In this document: in pieces, positions 24,512 to 34,814 of the stretch
How the letters are laid out: every line of letters starts with the position of its first letter
Position numbering within the stretch: the first letter of the stretch is position 1
Source of the DNA: Jannaschia faecimaris
Lineage (GTDB): Bacteria; Pseudomonadota; Alphaproteobacteria; Rhodobacterales; Rhodobacteraceae
Assembly (NCBI RefSeq): GCF_900107415.1
Contig: NZ_FNPX01000024.1
Coordinates: 1-36,185, forward strand
DNA length: 36,185 nucleotides
Direction of reading: 5' to 3'
The notes under the pieces: model-generated
Told to the model about the DNA's origin: nothing
The model's database searches: none
The model's input: the letters and a program-made list of their open reading frames with translations, nothing else
Program-made: the position numbers and the translations under genes

Positions 24512-26194
24512 ATGGCGGCGCTTTTGTCTGTTGCGCTGTTCCCCATCGGATTCGTCGCGGTGATGCAAACCCTCAGCGTTGCGCGCACGACCGAAGCCAA
24601 TGCCGAACTGGCGCTCTTGTCCCTGACCGAGCAGTCCGTCGCCCGCGAACGCCAGGCCCTGCGCCTTGCGCGGGGGGCGGCGGCCGCGTTCTCGGTGACG
24701 CTTCCCGACCTGATGGATGACCCGGTTGCCTGCAGCCGGGTGATGACCGACTTCGTGGCGCAATCTGACCGGTTCAGCTTTGCCGGGTTCGTGAAGCCCG
24801 ATGCGTCGATCAATTGCTCCTCGGCCGGGCGCGAGTTGGACATGACCCACAACGACAGCGTCATGGAACGGCTGGAACGCCAACAACCCGCCGTCGTGAT
24901 GGACCCGGACGGGGAGGTCAGCCAGACGTCGATCCTGATCATCTACACACCCGTGTTCAACGAGGCGGGTACTTTTCTTGGCCAGATGACGATTTCGGTG
25001 CCCCACTCGAAACTGCACGCGCCCGAGCAGGGGGAGTTGAGCAGCGCGCTGCTTGAATTGGTTACCTTTAACAATGAGGGCGAGGTGCTGACCTCGCTGG
25101 GTCCGATCGACGCGGCCAAAGGTCTTTTGCCGCGCGACCTGTCGCTGACCGACCTGGTGGCCGGTGACGCGCCCGCGCTGAAACTGGAAGACACGGCGGA
25201 GCACGAACGGATCTATACCGTCTCGGCCATCGAACCGGGGTTGGCCTATGCCCTTGGGGTCTGGGACAGTTCAGCCACTATGGCCCGGCAGACGCGCGGT
25301 GAGATCATTACCGCGCTGTTCCCGGCGCTGATGTGGCTGGCCGGTCTGGCGGTGGCGCTGTTCGCGGTGCACCGGCTGGTCACGCGGCACCTTCAGTTGC
25401 TGGGGCGGCAGATGGCCCTGTTCACCGCGGCGCGCCGGCTTCCGTCGGAAGACCTCAGCATGAACCCGCCCACCGAAATTCGCCGCATTCAGCGCGCGTT
25501 CCTGCGGATGACCGAAGTCCTGATCCAGGACGAGGCCAGCCTTGAAAACGCGGTGCGTGAAAAATCGGTTCTGGTGAAGGAAATCCACCACCGGGTGAAG
25601 AACAACCTTCAGTTGATCTCCTCGATCATCAACATGCAGATCCGCAACGCATCCTCGCCCGAAGCTAAGCAGGCCCTGCGGCAGACGCAGGACCGGGTGC
25701 TGTCGATGGCGACGATCCACCGGGATTTGTACCAGACAAACGAAACGGGGCTGGTGGACGTGGGCCACCTGATCCGGGAAGTCATGGGCAAGACCGTCGA
25801 ATTGACGCCCGACATGCAGGATTTGCAGGTGAATATGGATGTCGAGGACATCTGGTTGTACCCAGATCAGGCTGTCCCGATGTCGCTGCTGGCATCCGAG
25901 ACGGTGATCAACGCGCTCAAGCATATGCCATCGCGGCAGGATGCGGGGGGGCCGCGCTGGATCAACGTCTCGCTGAAGCAGGGTGAAAACTGGATGTGCG
26001 AATTCCGCGCCGAGAACGTGGCGCGGCCCAAGGGAACGTCCGCCAAACAGCCGCGGGGCATGGGGCGCAAGTTGATCCAGGCCTTTGCGACCCAGCTGGG
26101 GGCAAAGGTCGAGATGGAGGAGCGCGCCGCGAGCTATGCCGTGACGGTGACGTTCACCGCGTCCGAGTTTGCGCCGCCACCGGGCGACTTCTGA
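24512..26194 (+). CDS. Membrane sensor histidine kinase of the HisKA_2/HWE type (stress kinase)
   Basis: Membrane kinase (560 aa from ATG 24512) likely to phosphorylate PhyR. Order: first helix (about 1-20), periplasmic sensor (about 21-260), second helix (about 265-287), HAMP-like linker, HisKA_2 dimerisation domain EKSVLVKEIHHRVKNNLQLI with phospho-His H360 (HRxxN), and an ATPase domain with ETVINALKH and GMGRKLIQAF. This kinase class is the usual PhyR partner. The open frame extends upstream without ATG, GTG or TTG. The residues before ATG (PWYRSLRFR) look like the cytoplasmic basic flank of the helix, and CTG at 24458 overlaps the ecfG stop with GGAG 7 bases before it, so translation may begin there. 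The stop overlaps the next gene (TGATG). Confidence 0.9.
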   Translation: MAALLSVALFPIGFVAVMQTLSVARTTEANAELALLSLTEQSVARERQALRLARGAAAAFSVTLPDLMDDPVACSRVMTDFVAQSDRFSFAGFVKPDASINCSSAGRELDMTHNDSVMERLERQQPAVVMDPDGEVSQTSILIIYTPVFNEAGTFLGQMTISVPHSKLHAPEQGELSSALLELVTFNNEGEVLTSLGPIDAAKGLLPRDLSLTDLVAGDAPALKLEDTAEHERIYTVSAIEPGLAYALGVWDSSATMARQTRGEIITALFPALMWLAGLAVALFAVHRLVTRHLQLLGRQMALFTAARRLPSEDLSMNPPTEIRRIQRAFLRMTEVLIQDEASLENAVREKSVLVKEIHHRVKNNLQLISSIINMQIRNASSPEAKQALRQTQDRVLSMATIHRDLYQTNETGLVDVGHLIREVMGKTVELTPDMQDLQVNMDVEDIWLYPDQAVPMSLLASETVINALKHMPSRQDAGGPRWINVSLKQGENWMCEFRAENVARPKGTSAKQPRGMGRKLIQAFATQLGAKVEMEERAASYAVTVTFTASEFAPPPGDF

Positions 26195-27726
26195 TGTCGG
26201 ATGCGACCGAAGTCGTCGCGCTGTTGACCGCCGACAGGGCCTATCCCGCCTTCGAGCGTCTTGTTCTGGGTGCGCGCGAACGGGTCTCGATGGGTTTCCG
26301 CATCTTCGATCCGCGCACCACGCTTCATTCGCCCGAAGCGCGTGCCATCGGATCCGACTGGTTTGACCTGGTGGCGCACACGCTGTCGCGCGGGGTGGCG
26401 ATGGATATCGTGATCAGCGATTTCGACCCGATCGTGCGCCCCGACTACCACCAACGCGCGACCCGCTGCGTCCGCCAGTTGCTGGCCGCAGGGGAGGTGT
26501 CGGGCCGGCCGGACCTGTTGCAGGCGCAGGCGTCGCTGCACCCGGCGCGCGTCGGTTTCCTGCCGTCGCTGCTGTTGTGGCCGCGCGCGCGCGGATACCT
26601 GAAGCGGACGGTGGCGGAGTTGAACGCCAAGACCCCGGCGGCCCGCGACCGCACGCTGTCCGAACTGCCGCTGCTGCGCGGGCTGCTGCGCCGGGACGGA
26701 TCGGGGATGGTTTCGATGCGACAGTCGCTGCCCCGACTGGCACCCGTGACGCACCACCAGAAACTTGCCGTCGTGGACGGGCAGGGGGTCTATATCGGGG
26801 GTCTGGACCTGAACAACCGGCGGTTCGACACCGCTGAACACGATCGCCCGGCCGAGGAAACCTGGCACGATACGCAGGTTCTGATCCACGGGCCGGTCGG
26901 AAAAGCGGCGCAGGCGCATCTGCGCAGCTTTCGCGCGGTCACCCACGGCGCCGCGCCGCCCGAGGCACCCGGCCTTCTGCGGACGATTTCGCGCGCACGG
27001 CGGCGACCCGCCCTGTTGTTGTCGCCGTTGCCGGTCCTGGCCGAGCTCGCGCAGGCGCACAGCGCGCAGGTGGAGCAATCCAGCAAGCTTATCTATCTCG
27101 AAACCCAGTTCATGCGCGACACGACCCTGGCCCGCACTTTGGCGCGGCGCGCGGGGGCCGAACCGGGGCTGAACCTGATCGTGGTCCTGCCGGCGGCACC
27201 TGATGACGTGGCCTTTGAAAACAGCGGCGGACGCGATGCGCGGTATGGCGAATACCTTCAGGCCAAGTGCATCGACATCCTGATGCGTGGGTTCGGGGAC
27301 CGGGTCTTCTTCGGCAGCCCCGGGCAGCACCGCAAGGCAAGCACGCGCAGCCGGGCCACGATCTATGGTGCGCCGCTGATCTATCTTCATTCAAAAGTGT
27401 CGATATTCGACACCCGCGCGGCCATCGTCTCTTCGGCCAACCTGAATGGGCGCAGCTTGAACTGGGACACCGAGGCCGGTGTGATGCTGGAGGACGAGGC
27501 CGCGGTTCTGGACCTGCGGGGCCAGTGTTTCGCGCAGTGGCTGGGCGGGCCGGTGCCCTCGGACTTCTCGGACCCGGAAACCGCCGTGGCCGCGTGGCGG
27601 GCCCGCGCGCGCCAGAATATCCGTCGCCCCCCCGAGGATCGGCGCGGGTTCATTCTGCCCTATGCTTCGGGTCCGGCGCGCCGGTTCGGGCGCAGCCTGC
27701 CGGGCATTCCCGAGGAAATGGTCTGA
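26194..27726 (+). CDS. Phospholipase D/cardiolipin synthase-family protein
   Basis: Protein of 510 aa with two HKD catalytic motifs, H188-x-K190-x4-D195 (THHQKLAVVD) and H399-x-K401-x4-D406 (LHSKVSIFD), each followed by the usual Gly/Ser-Asn element (GGLDLNNRRFD, SSANLNGRSLNWD). It should cleave or transfer phosphatidyl groups, as phospholipase D or cardiolipin synthase. No clear signal peptide or N-terminal helices are seen, so it is probably cytoplasmic or peripheral. Its ATG overlaps the kinase stop, making it the last gene of nepR-ecfG-kinase-pld and probably a stress-regulated membrane-lipid enzyme. A terminator follows. Confidence 0.85.
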   Translation: MSDATEVVALLTADRAYPAFERLVLGARERVSMGFRIFDPRTTLHSPEARAIGSDWFDLVAHTLSRGVAMDIVISDFDPIVRPDYHQRATRCVRQLLAAGEVSGRPDLLQAQASLHPARVGFLPSLLLWPRARGYLKRTVAELNAKTPAARDRTLSELPLLRGLLRRDGSGMVSMRQSLPRLAPVTHHQKLAVVDGQGVYIGGLDLNNRRFDTAEHDRPAEETWHDTQVLIHGPVGKAAQAHLRSFRAVTHGAAPPEAPGLLRTISRARRRPALLLSPLPVLAELAQAHSAQVEQSSKLIYLETQFMRDTTLARTLARRAGAEPGLNLIVVLPAAPDDVAFENSGGRDARYGEYLQAKCIDILMRGFGDRVFFGSPGQHRKASTRSRATIYGAPLIYLHSKVSIFDTRAAIVSSANLNGRSLNWDTEAGVMLEDEAAVLDLRGQCFAQWLGGPVPSDFSDPETAVAAWRARARQNIRRPPEDRRGFILPYASGPARRFGRSLPGIPEEMV

Positions 27727-27732
27727 ACGCAA

Positions 27733-27760
27733 AACGCCCCGGCCTTTCGGTCGGGGCGTT
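27733..27760. terminator. Terminator between pld and katG
   Basis: AACGCCCCGGCC (27733-27744) and GGTCGGGGCGTT (27749-27760) pair over 12 bp with one G-T wobble around TTTC. It lies between convergent genes and can serve both. Confidence 0.8.
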
Positions 27761-27784
27761 CGCGTCTCCTGCGGGGCAGGGGGG

Positions 27785-30037
<2,253 letters not shown>

Positions 30038-30052
30038 CTAACAGGTCGAAAC

Positions 30053-30079
30053 GATAGATATAAGTTGCATTTACCTATC
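30053..30079. promoter_or_regulatory. Candidate OxyR operator between katG and oxyR
   Basis: GATAG (30053-30057) and CTATC (30075-30079) form an inverted repeat in the divergent promoter region, 20 bases before oxyR. ATAG and CTAT are OxyR contact elements. Here they are 17 bases apart rather than 7, one helical turn more, so the match is partial. Confidence 0.5.
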
Positions 30080-30098
30080 CCGGCGATAATTTCAGCTT

Positions 30099-30998
30099 AT
30101 GATCAACATCACCGTCAAACAGCTCCGCTATTTTGAGGCGCTGGCCCGGCACGGCCATTTCGGACGCGCGGCCGAGGCCTCCTCGATCTCGCAACCGGCC
30201 CTGTCGATCCAGATCAAGGAGTTGGAGATGATGCTGGGGGCCACGCTGTTCGAACGGTCCCCCCGGCAGGTGCGGCTGACGGCCTTCGGCGAGACTTTTG
30301 CGGGGCGCGCGCGCGACATCCTGCGCAGCGTCGATGATCTGGGCGACCTGGCCCGCGTGTCGCAGGGGCAGCTTTCGGGGCGCCTGCGGCTGGGCGTGAT
30401 TCCCACGGTCGCGCCTTACCTGCTGCCGCCGCTGATTCAGTGTCTCGCGAACGCCTATCCGGGGCTGGACCTGGATATCCGCGAGACGATCACGCCCAAG
30501 CTTCTGGACGAACTGGCTGACGGGCGGTTGGACACGGCCATCGTCGCACTCCCGGTGTCGGAGCCGTCGCTGACCGAGGTGCCGCTGTTCACCGAGGATT
30601 TCGTCCTGGTCCGCCCCGAGGCCGACGGCGCGCGCCCGATGCCCGACCCCGAACAATTGCACACCATGCGCCTGCTGCTGCTGGAGGAGGGGCACTGCTT
30701 CCGCGATCAGGCGCTGTCGTTCTGCAACCTGCCGACGAACCGCCCGCGGCACGGGCTGGACGGGTCATCGCTTTCGACCTTGGTGCAGATGGTCGGCGCG
30801 GGCATCGGGGTCACGTTGATCCCGGACATGGCGGTCCCCACCGAAACCCGGTCGGCACCCGTGGCGATCGGACGGTTCACGCGCAACACGCCGCAACGCA
30901 CCATCGGCATGGTCTGGCGCGGCACGACGCCGTTGTCCGGGCAGTTGCAGGCCTTGTCGCAGACCGTTCAGGGCGCGCTGTCACCGGGGGCGGTTTGA
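30099..30998 (+). CDS. oxyR: Peroxide-sensing LysR-type regulator OxyR
   Basis: LysR-family activator (299 aa) that senses peroxide by a disulfide. An N-terminal helix-turn-helix (about 4-62, LRYFEALARHGHFGRAAEAS followed by SISQPALS) is followed by the substrate-binding-like domain. The redox pair is C200 and C209 in GHCFRDQALSFC, with the same spacing as Cys199/Cys208 of Escherichia coli OxyR. It is divergent from katG, its standard target. A third cysteine (C115) is also present. Confidence 0.94.
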   Translation: MINITVKQLRYFEALARHGHFGRAAEASSISQPALSIQIKELEMMLGATLFERSPRQVRLTAFGETFAGRARDILRSVDDLGDLARVSQGQLSGRLRLGVIPTVAPYLLPPLIQCLANAYPGLDLDIRETITPKLLDELADGRLDTAIVALPVSEPSLTEVPLFTEDFVLVRPEADGARPMPDPEQLHTMRLLLLEEGHCFRDQALSFCNLPTNRPRHGLDGSSLSTLVQMVGAGIGVTLIPDMAVPTETRSAPVAIGRFTRNTPQRTIGMVWRGTTPLSGQLQALSQTVQGALSPGAV

Positions 30999-31025
30999 AA
31001 CAGACCCCGATTTTGTCGGGTTCCA

Positions 31026-31055
31026 GCCTGATCTGTCATTTTGACAAGATCAGGC
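31026..31055. terminator. Stem-loop between oxyR and the LysE-type gene
   Basis: GCCTGATCTGTCA (31026-31038) pairs with TGACAAGATCAGGC (31042-31055), leaving one bulged base and a TTT loop. It overlaps the last codons of the minus-strand gene and lies between convergent genes. It probably helps end both transcripts. Confidence 0.55.
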
Positions 31056-31674
31056 GGCCTCCGAAGAAGATCAGAACAGTGCCAAGGACCCGTTCTATCC
31101 AACGGGCCCAGGCCACGTAAAATGCCCGAAACACACGACGCGTAAGCGTTTTTCCGACGAGCCAGTACCAAGCCAGTTCCATCAGCGCACCACCGGCCAG
31201 AATACAAGCGCGCGTTGTCCAATGCGCGTCAATCGGAACAACAACCGCATAGAGGCTTACAAAAAACGCGATGGCCTTGGGATTGGACAAATTCACCAGC
31301 AGACCGACGCGAAGACCTTGGTAAAAGCTCCGATCCTTGCCTGGATGAGGAGCTTGGCCGGCACCGGCCTTTACCGAACTTTTCCAAGCGGTTATTCCCA
31401 AATACACAAGGTACAAGCCACCTAGAATCTGCACGGTCCGGGCGAGCCAGCCAATCTGGCTCAAAATGGCCGCCAACCCGACCATTGCCAAAAGCGCATA
31501 AAACGTCGCTGCAATCGCGAGCCCCACAATCGCTCCACTACACCTGCGGCGTTCGCCTTGAAGAGCGAGACGGGACACCAACGCAAAACTGGGGCCGGGG
31601 CTCACAACAATGGCCGCGTAGATCCCCAATGTGTAAAGGACGACCGCACCGTCAATCGCGGATAGAATCTGCAT
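31036..31674 (-). CDS. LysE/RhtB-family amino-acid exporter
   Basis: Six-helix inner-membrane protein (212 aa) of the LysE/RhtB translocator family, which exports amino acids such as threonine, homoserine lactones or lysine. Visible: the family start with SPGPSFALVSR (about 25-35), LGGLYLVYLG (about 83-92), and the conserved NLSNPKAIAFF (about 128-138). AGGAGT precedes the ATG at 31674. GC content falls below that of neighbouring genes. The exported compound cannot be told from sequence. No regulator is adjacent. Confidence 0.88.
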   Translation of the reverse strand: MQILSAIDGAVVLYTLGIYAAIVVSPGPSFALVSRLALQGERRRCSGAIVGLAIAATFYALLAMVGLAAILSQIGWLARTVQILGGLYLVYLGITAWKSSVKAGAGQAPHPGKDRSFYQGLRVGLLVNLSNPKAIAFFVSLYAVVVPIDAHWTTRACILAGGALMELAWYWLVGKTLTRRVFRAFYVAWARWIERVLGTVLIFFGGRLILSK

Positions 31675-32056
31675 CGCTCGACTCCTGTAGAAATTGCTTT
31701 GGGCTTACAGTAAACTGGATACAAGCACGGCAGCCTTAAATGGTCGCGCAGCGGACATTGGCAATTCAGGTATATTACATAAATCAGATTATAGGCCATT
31801 GTAGATGACTTATCTTGTCGAGCGCCTTATCATGACGTAAATGCCTCCCCCGCGCCCTATCTGACAGGATCAGGCGTGCTGTACGGATGTCTGTCAAGCC
31901 AAGGAAAGTGTGTATCGGTGGTGCAGCACTTGGCGGCTTCGTTCATTCGCCGGGTTGTGAGTCGTTGCCCGACGGCTTTCTTAGTATGAATATTCTCGGA
32001 GTGCATATTACTCCTGTCGCCAAAGTCAGTTTGGTAACTTCGCAAATGAGATACCC
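31675..32056. other. Lower-GC intergenic region without a convincing gene
   Basis: This 382-base gap separates the divergent LysE-type and unknown membrane-protein genes. It is clearly richer in A and T than the rest of the replicon. A 69-codon minus-strand frame (31857-32066) overlaps the next gene start and shows no recognisable family or ribosome site, so it is not called. A half palindrome ATTGGCAATT (31757-31766) resembles one arm of the candidate parS. No transposon ends were recognised. Confidence 0.5.
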
Positions 32057-32602
32057 ATGACTGCAAAACCCATATTTGATATTCGAAAGCAAGTGCAAAA
32101 ACGTAATCTTGAATACATGATCGTATTGCCGATCATGGCCTTGGCGCTTGTTTTCCTGGGTAAGTACTTGATGGCCGAAACGTTTGTTTGGGGTCTGTCA
32201 GTTGATTTCGCAGAAAAGTGGGACGGCTGGACTTTTGTCGGCATGGTTCTGATTGGGACTGGAGCCTACTATCTCATCAAGACAGTTATCTTTGCAATCC
32301 GCTCCACTGGAAAATCCGGGGAATGGCACTTCCGCCTGACCTCGGAAGAATTACTATGGAAAGTCCCTGACCACTCATTTGGGCCCGAAGTTGGGTTCGT
32401 ATCAAATCTGGCGAACATATTAAAAGTAGAATTTCGGACGACCGCGCAGTACGATGAAGCCGACGTAAGAGAGTACTGGATACACTTTCGGGACAGAGAC
32501 CCAATTCAGCTCATGGAATACACGGGATATTCCGTTTCATGGCTTGTGTCGGAAATTCACAGGGCCGGTGTGCCTTATGATGAAACCTTCGTGAGCCGGT
32601 GA
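32057..32602 (+). CDS. Unrecognised two-helix membrane protein
   Basis: Protein of 181 aa, function not recognised. It has a charged N-terminus (1-19), two hydrophobic helices (about 20-39 and 59-81) separated by a short acidic loop, and a soluble C-terminal domain (about 85-181). That domain is rich in aromatic and beta-forming residues (WHFRLTSEELLW, EYWIHFRD), possibly a small PH-like or SH3-like fold. With both helices crossing, N- and C-termini would face the same side, probably the cytoplasm. Base composition is visibly lower in GC than its neighbours, suggesting later arrival. No operon partner: the next gene is on the opposite strand. Confidence 0.7.
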   Translation: MTAKPIFDIRKQVQKRNLEYMIVLPIMALALVFLGKYLMAETFVWGLSVDFAEKWDGWTFVGMVLIGTGAYYLIKTVIFAIRSTGKSGEWHFRLTSEELLWKVPDHSFGPEVGFVSNLANILKVEFRTTAQYDEADVREYWIHFRDRDPIQLMEYTGYSVSWLVSEIHRAGVPYDETFVSR

Positions 32603-32732
32603 ATTGGAAATTATCGCGCCACTCCCCTCAGACAGACCCTACCGTTCCGTAAACCGCTGCGACGACCCGCGTGGTCCGTGCCGCTGGCATTCGGTCTGAT
32701 CCGCGCCAAGGCATATTCGTCGCCCTGAACCT

Positions 32733-33506
32733 TCAGGCGTCGCCTGAGCTCACGACATTGACCTTCGTGCCCCACTGGGCGCAGCGCGCGGCCAATGACG
32801 GGTGCAGCGGCATATCGGTGAAGAAGATGGCCGCGTCGCGCAGGGAGCAGATGCGGATCGGGGCCTTGCGCTCGAACTTCATGTGGTCGGCCACGACGAA
32901 CACCTGCTTGGCGCGGGAAATGGCGACCTGGCTGACCAGCGTTTCCTGCGGGTCGAAATCCAGCAACTCCCCGTCGGCATCCAGCGCCGAACAGCTCAGC
33001 ACGGCATAGTCGAACTTGAAGTTGCGCAGCAGGTCGGCCGAGAAGCTGCCGACGATCCCGCTGTCGGTGCGCCGCACCTCTCCGCCCGCGACGATGATGC
33101 GGCAGGTGGGGTTCGTGCGCATGATGCTGACCACGTTGAGGTTGTTGGTCACGACCAGCAGGTTCTCGTGCTGCGTCAGTTCAAGCGCCACGGCCTCGGT
33201 GCTGGTGCCAATGTCCATGAAGATCGAGGAGCCGTCGGGGATCGCCTGCGCGCAGCGGCCCGCGATATCGCGCTTGCCCTCGTCGTTCAGGCGGCGGCGT
33301 TCTTCGTAGAGAATGTTCGAGACGCCCGACGGCATGACCGCGCCGCCGTGCACCCGCTCCAACCGCCCGCTGGCCGACAGGTCGGACAGGTCGCGGCGGA
33401 TGGTCTGCACCGTCACCTCGAACCGTTGCGACAGATCGTCGACCGTCACCCGCCCGTCACGGCGGATCAGTTCGAGGATTTCCGTCTGTCGAAAGTTGAT
33501 CGCCAT
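32733..33506 (-). CDS. DeoR/GlpR-family transcription regulator
   Basis: Cytoplasmic repressor-type regulator (257 aa). The N-terminal DeoR helix-turn-helix (about 6-58) includes RQTEILELIRRDGRVTVDDL and VTVQTIRRDLSDL. The C-terminal DeoRC sensor domain (about 75-235) usually binds a sugar phosphate; conserved segments are DIGTSTEAVAL and SADLLRNFKFDYAVLSC. The start is the ATG complementary to 33504-33506, with AGGAGGAG upstream; a longer frame to 33719 overlaps lacI and is discarded. It diverges from the LacI-type gene that precedes the smo operon, so a role in polyol catabolism is likely but inferred. Confidence 0.88.
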   Translation of the reverse strand: MAINFRQTEILELIRRDGRVTVDDLSQRFEVTVQTIRRDLSDLSASGRLERVHGGAVMPSGVSNILYEERRRLNDEGKRDIAGRCAQAIPDGSSIFMDIGTSTEAVALELTQHENLLVVTNNLNVVSIMRTNPTCRIIVAGGEVRRTDSGIVGSFSADLLRNFKFDYAVLSCSALDADGELLDFDPQETLVSQVAISRAKQVFVVADHMKFERKAPIRICSLRDAAIFFTDMPLHPSLAARCAQWGTKVNVVSSGDA

Positions 33507-33604
33507 CCTGCCCGCTCCTCCTGCGCAAATGGCTAGCGCGTTGGGCAGGGTGCCGCAAGAAAAGGCAGGGGTGCGGGACTGAATATGTAAACATTGCTTT
33601 TTGT

Positions 33605-33619
33605 CGCGCGTTAAGAAAC
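33605..33619. promoter_or_regulatory. Putative LacI-type operator upstream of its own gene
   Basis: CGCGCGTTAAGAAAC occurs 76 bases before the LacI-type start. The sequence CGCGCGTTAAAAAAC (one mismatch) recurs at 34735-34749 before smoE. A CG-centred, AT-flanked core is typical of LacI-family operators, suggesting autoregulation. Confidence 0.55.
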
Positions 33620-33694
33620 CCTGATGCCCAAGGAAGCTTTCGATCGCGCGCGTCGTATGTCGGGATCGGCCGTGTATCGTAAAAGGGGGGCCAG

Positions 33695-34720
33695 TTGACC
33701 CATCAGACCATCCGCACAATGGAAGATTTTGCCACGGCCAGCGGCATCTCGCGCCCGACCGTGTCCAAGTATTTTAACGATCCGGACAGCGTCCGAAACT
33801 CCACGCGCAAACGGATCGAGGCGGCGTTGAAGAAATACGACTACCGCCCGAACATCTACGCGGTGAACCAGAACAGGAAGCTGACGCGGAACGTCGGGAT
33901 CGTGGTGCCCTTTCTGGCCGATCCGTTCTTCGCCGAAATCGCGCGCACCATCGAGCAGCGCGTCATCGACGCCGGTTATCGCCCCTCCTTGTTCAGTTGC
34001 TACGGCGATCCGCGCCTTGAAGTCGAAATCCTTGAGACACTTGTTTCGATGAAGCCGGCGGGCGTTCTTCTGGCTCCGCTTGGCCGCGCCTCGGACCGGG
34101 ATGCGATCAGCCGGTTCTGTGACACCGTGCCGACCGTTCTGTTCGACAGCAGCGTGGACGAGCTGGGGCTGGGCTTTGTCGGGTCCGACAATTTCCAGTT
34201 TACCTCCCACATCACCGATTACCTGTGCCGCACCGGAGAGCCGCCGTGCTTCTTCGAGATGAAGACCCCCGCCAACCCGAACGCGCACCGCAGACGCCAC
34301 GCCTACCTTGATGCCATGGAGCGCTTTGGCCACACGCCCCACGTCATCTCGGTCGAGGGCGAGGGCTGGGCCTTCGAGGAGATCGGCCTCAGGGGCGGTC
34401 ACGCGGCCCTGTCCGGTGGAGGATTCGCGACGAATACCGTTCTGTGCAGCAACGACCGGCTGGCGATCGGCCTGTTGACCGCCTGTTACGAGCAGGGCGT
34501 GCGCGTGGGGCGCAAGCCGGATTGTGTGCTCCGCGTGGCCGGGCAGGACGGGCACCCCCACTCGCGCTATACCTGCCCGCCGCTGACCACGATTTCCCAT
34601 GATTACAACGCGGTATCGCAACACGCGGTGGAATCCCTGTTCCAGGCGATCGACGGAAATTCCGGCCCCTGGCGAAGCCTGCGCATCGAGGGTCACCTGA
34701 TCCTGCGCGACTCTGCCTGA
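33695..34720 (+). CDS. LacI-family transcription regulator of the polyol operon
   Basis: LacI/GalR-family repressor (341 aa from TTG 33695). The N-terminal helix-turn-helix (about 5-55, TIRTMEDFATASGISRPTVS, then KYFNDPDSV) is followed by a periplasmic-binding-protein-like sensor domain (about 65-335), beginning NVGIVVPFLADPFFAEI. Family proteins need the residues before the internal ATG (33719), so the TTG start, preceded by GGGGGG, is preferred. It lies 94 bases upstream of smoE on the same strand. A near-identical operator-like sequence precedes both its own gene and smoE, so a polyol or its ketose is the probable inducer. The exact ligand is not known. Confidence 0.87.
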   Translation: MTHQTIRTMEDFATASGISRPTVSKYFNDPDSVRNSTRKRIEAALKKYDYRPNIYAVNQNRKLTRNVGIVVPFLADPFFAEIARTIEQRVIDAGYRPSLFSCYGDPRLEVEILETLVSMKPAGVLLAPLGRASDRDAISRFCDTVPTVLFDSSVDELGLGFVGSDNFQFTSHITDYLCRTGEPPCFFEMKTPANPNAHRRRHAYLDAMERFGHTPHVISVEGEGWAFEEIGLRGGHAALSGGGFATNTVLCSNDRLAIGLLTACYEQGVRVGRKPDCVLRVAGQDGHPHSRYTCPPLTTISHDYNAVSQHAVESLFQAIDGNSGPWRSLRIEGHLILRDSA

Positions 34721-34730
34721 GCACCAATTC

Positions 34731-34749
34731 TTTACGCGCGTTAAAAAAC
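34731..34749. promoter_or_regulatory. Putative LacI-type operator upstream of smoE
   Basis: TTTACGCGCGTTAA (34731-34744) is palindromic at 6 of 7 pairs and is followed by AAAAC. Its right part is shared with 33605-33619. It ends just before the -35-like TTGACC at 34752, a position where a bound regulator would control the smo promoter. Confidence 0.62.
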
Positions 34750-34751
34750 AG

Positions 34752-34781
34752 TTGACCGGGCGGCATCTTTGACGCTAGCCT
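34752..34781 (+). promoter_or_regulatory. Candidate smoE promoter
   Basis: TTGACC (34752-34757) is a good -35. After 17-18 bases a weak -10 (CTAGCC or TAGCCT) ends near 34781, 34 bases before the smoE ATG. The weak -10 suggests dependence on regulation. Confidence 0.5.
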
Positions 34782-34814
34782 GAAATGGCAACATCCAATT
34801 CAGGGAGGATCAGG

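Noticed and set aside
31757-31766. Third candidate parS (ATTGGCAATT)
   Set aside because: Only one arm of the palindrome is present, so it is probably chance in AT-rich DNA.
31857-32066. 69-codon minus-strand frame in the lower-GC gap
   Set aside because: No ribosome site, no recognisable family, and it overlaps the start of the opposite gene.
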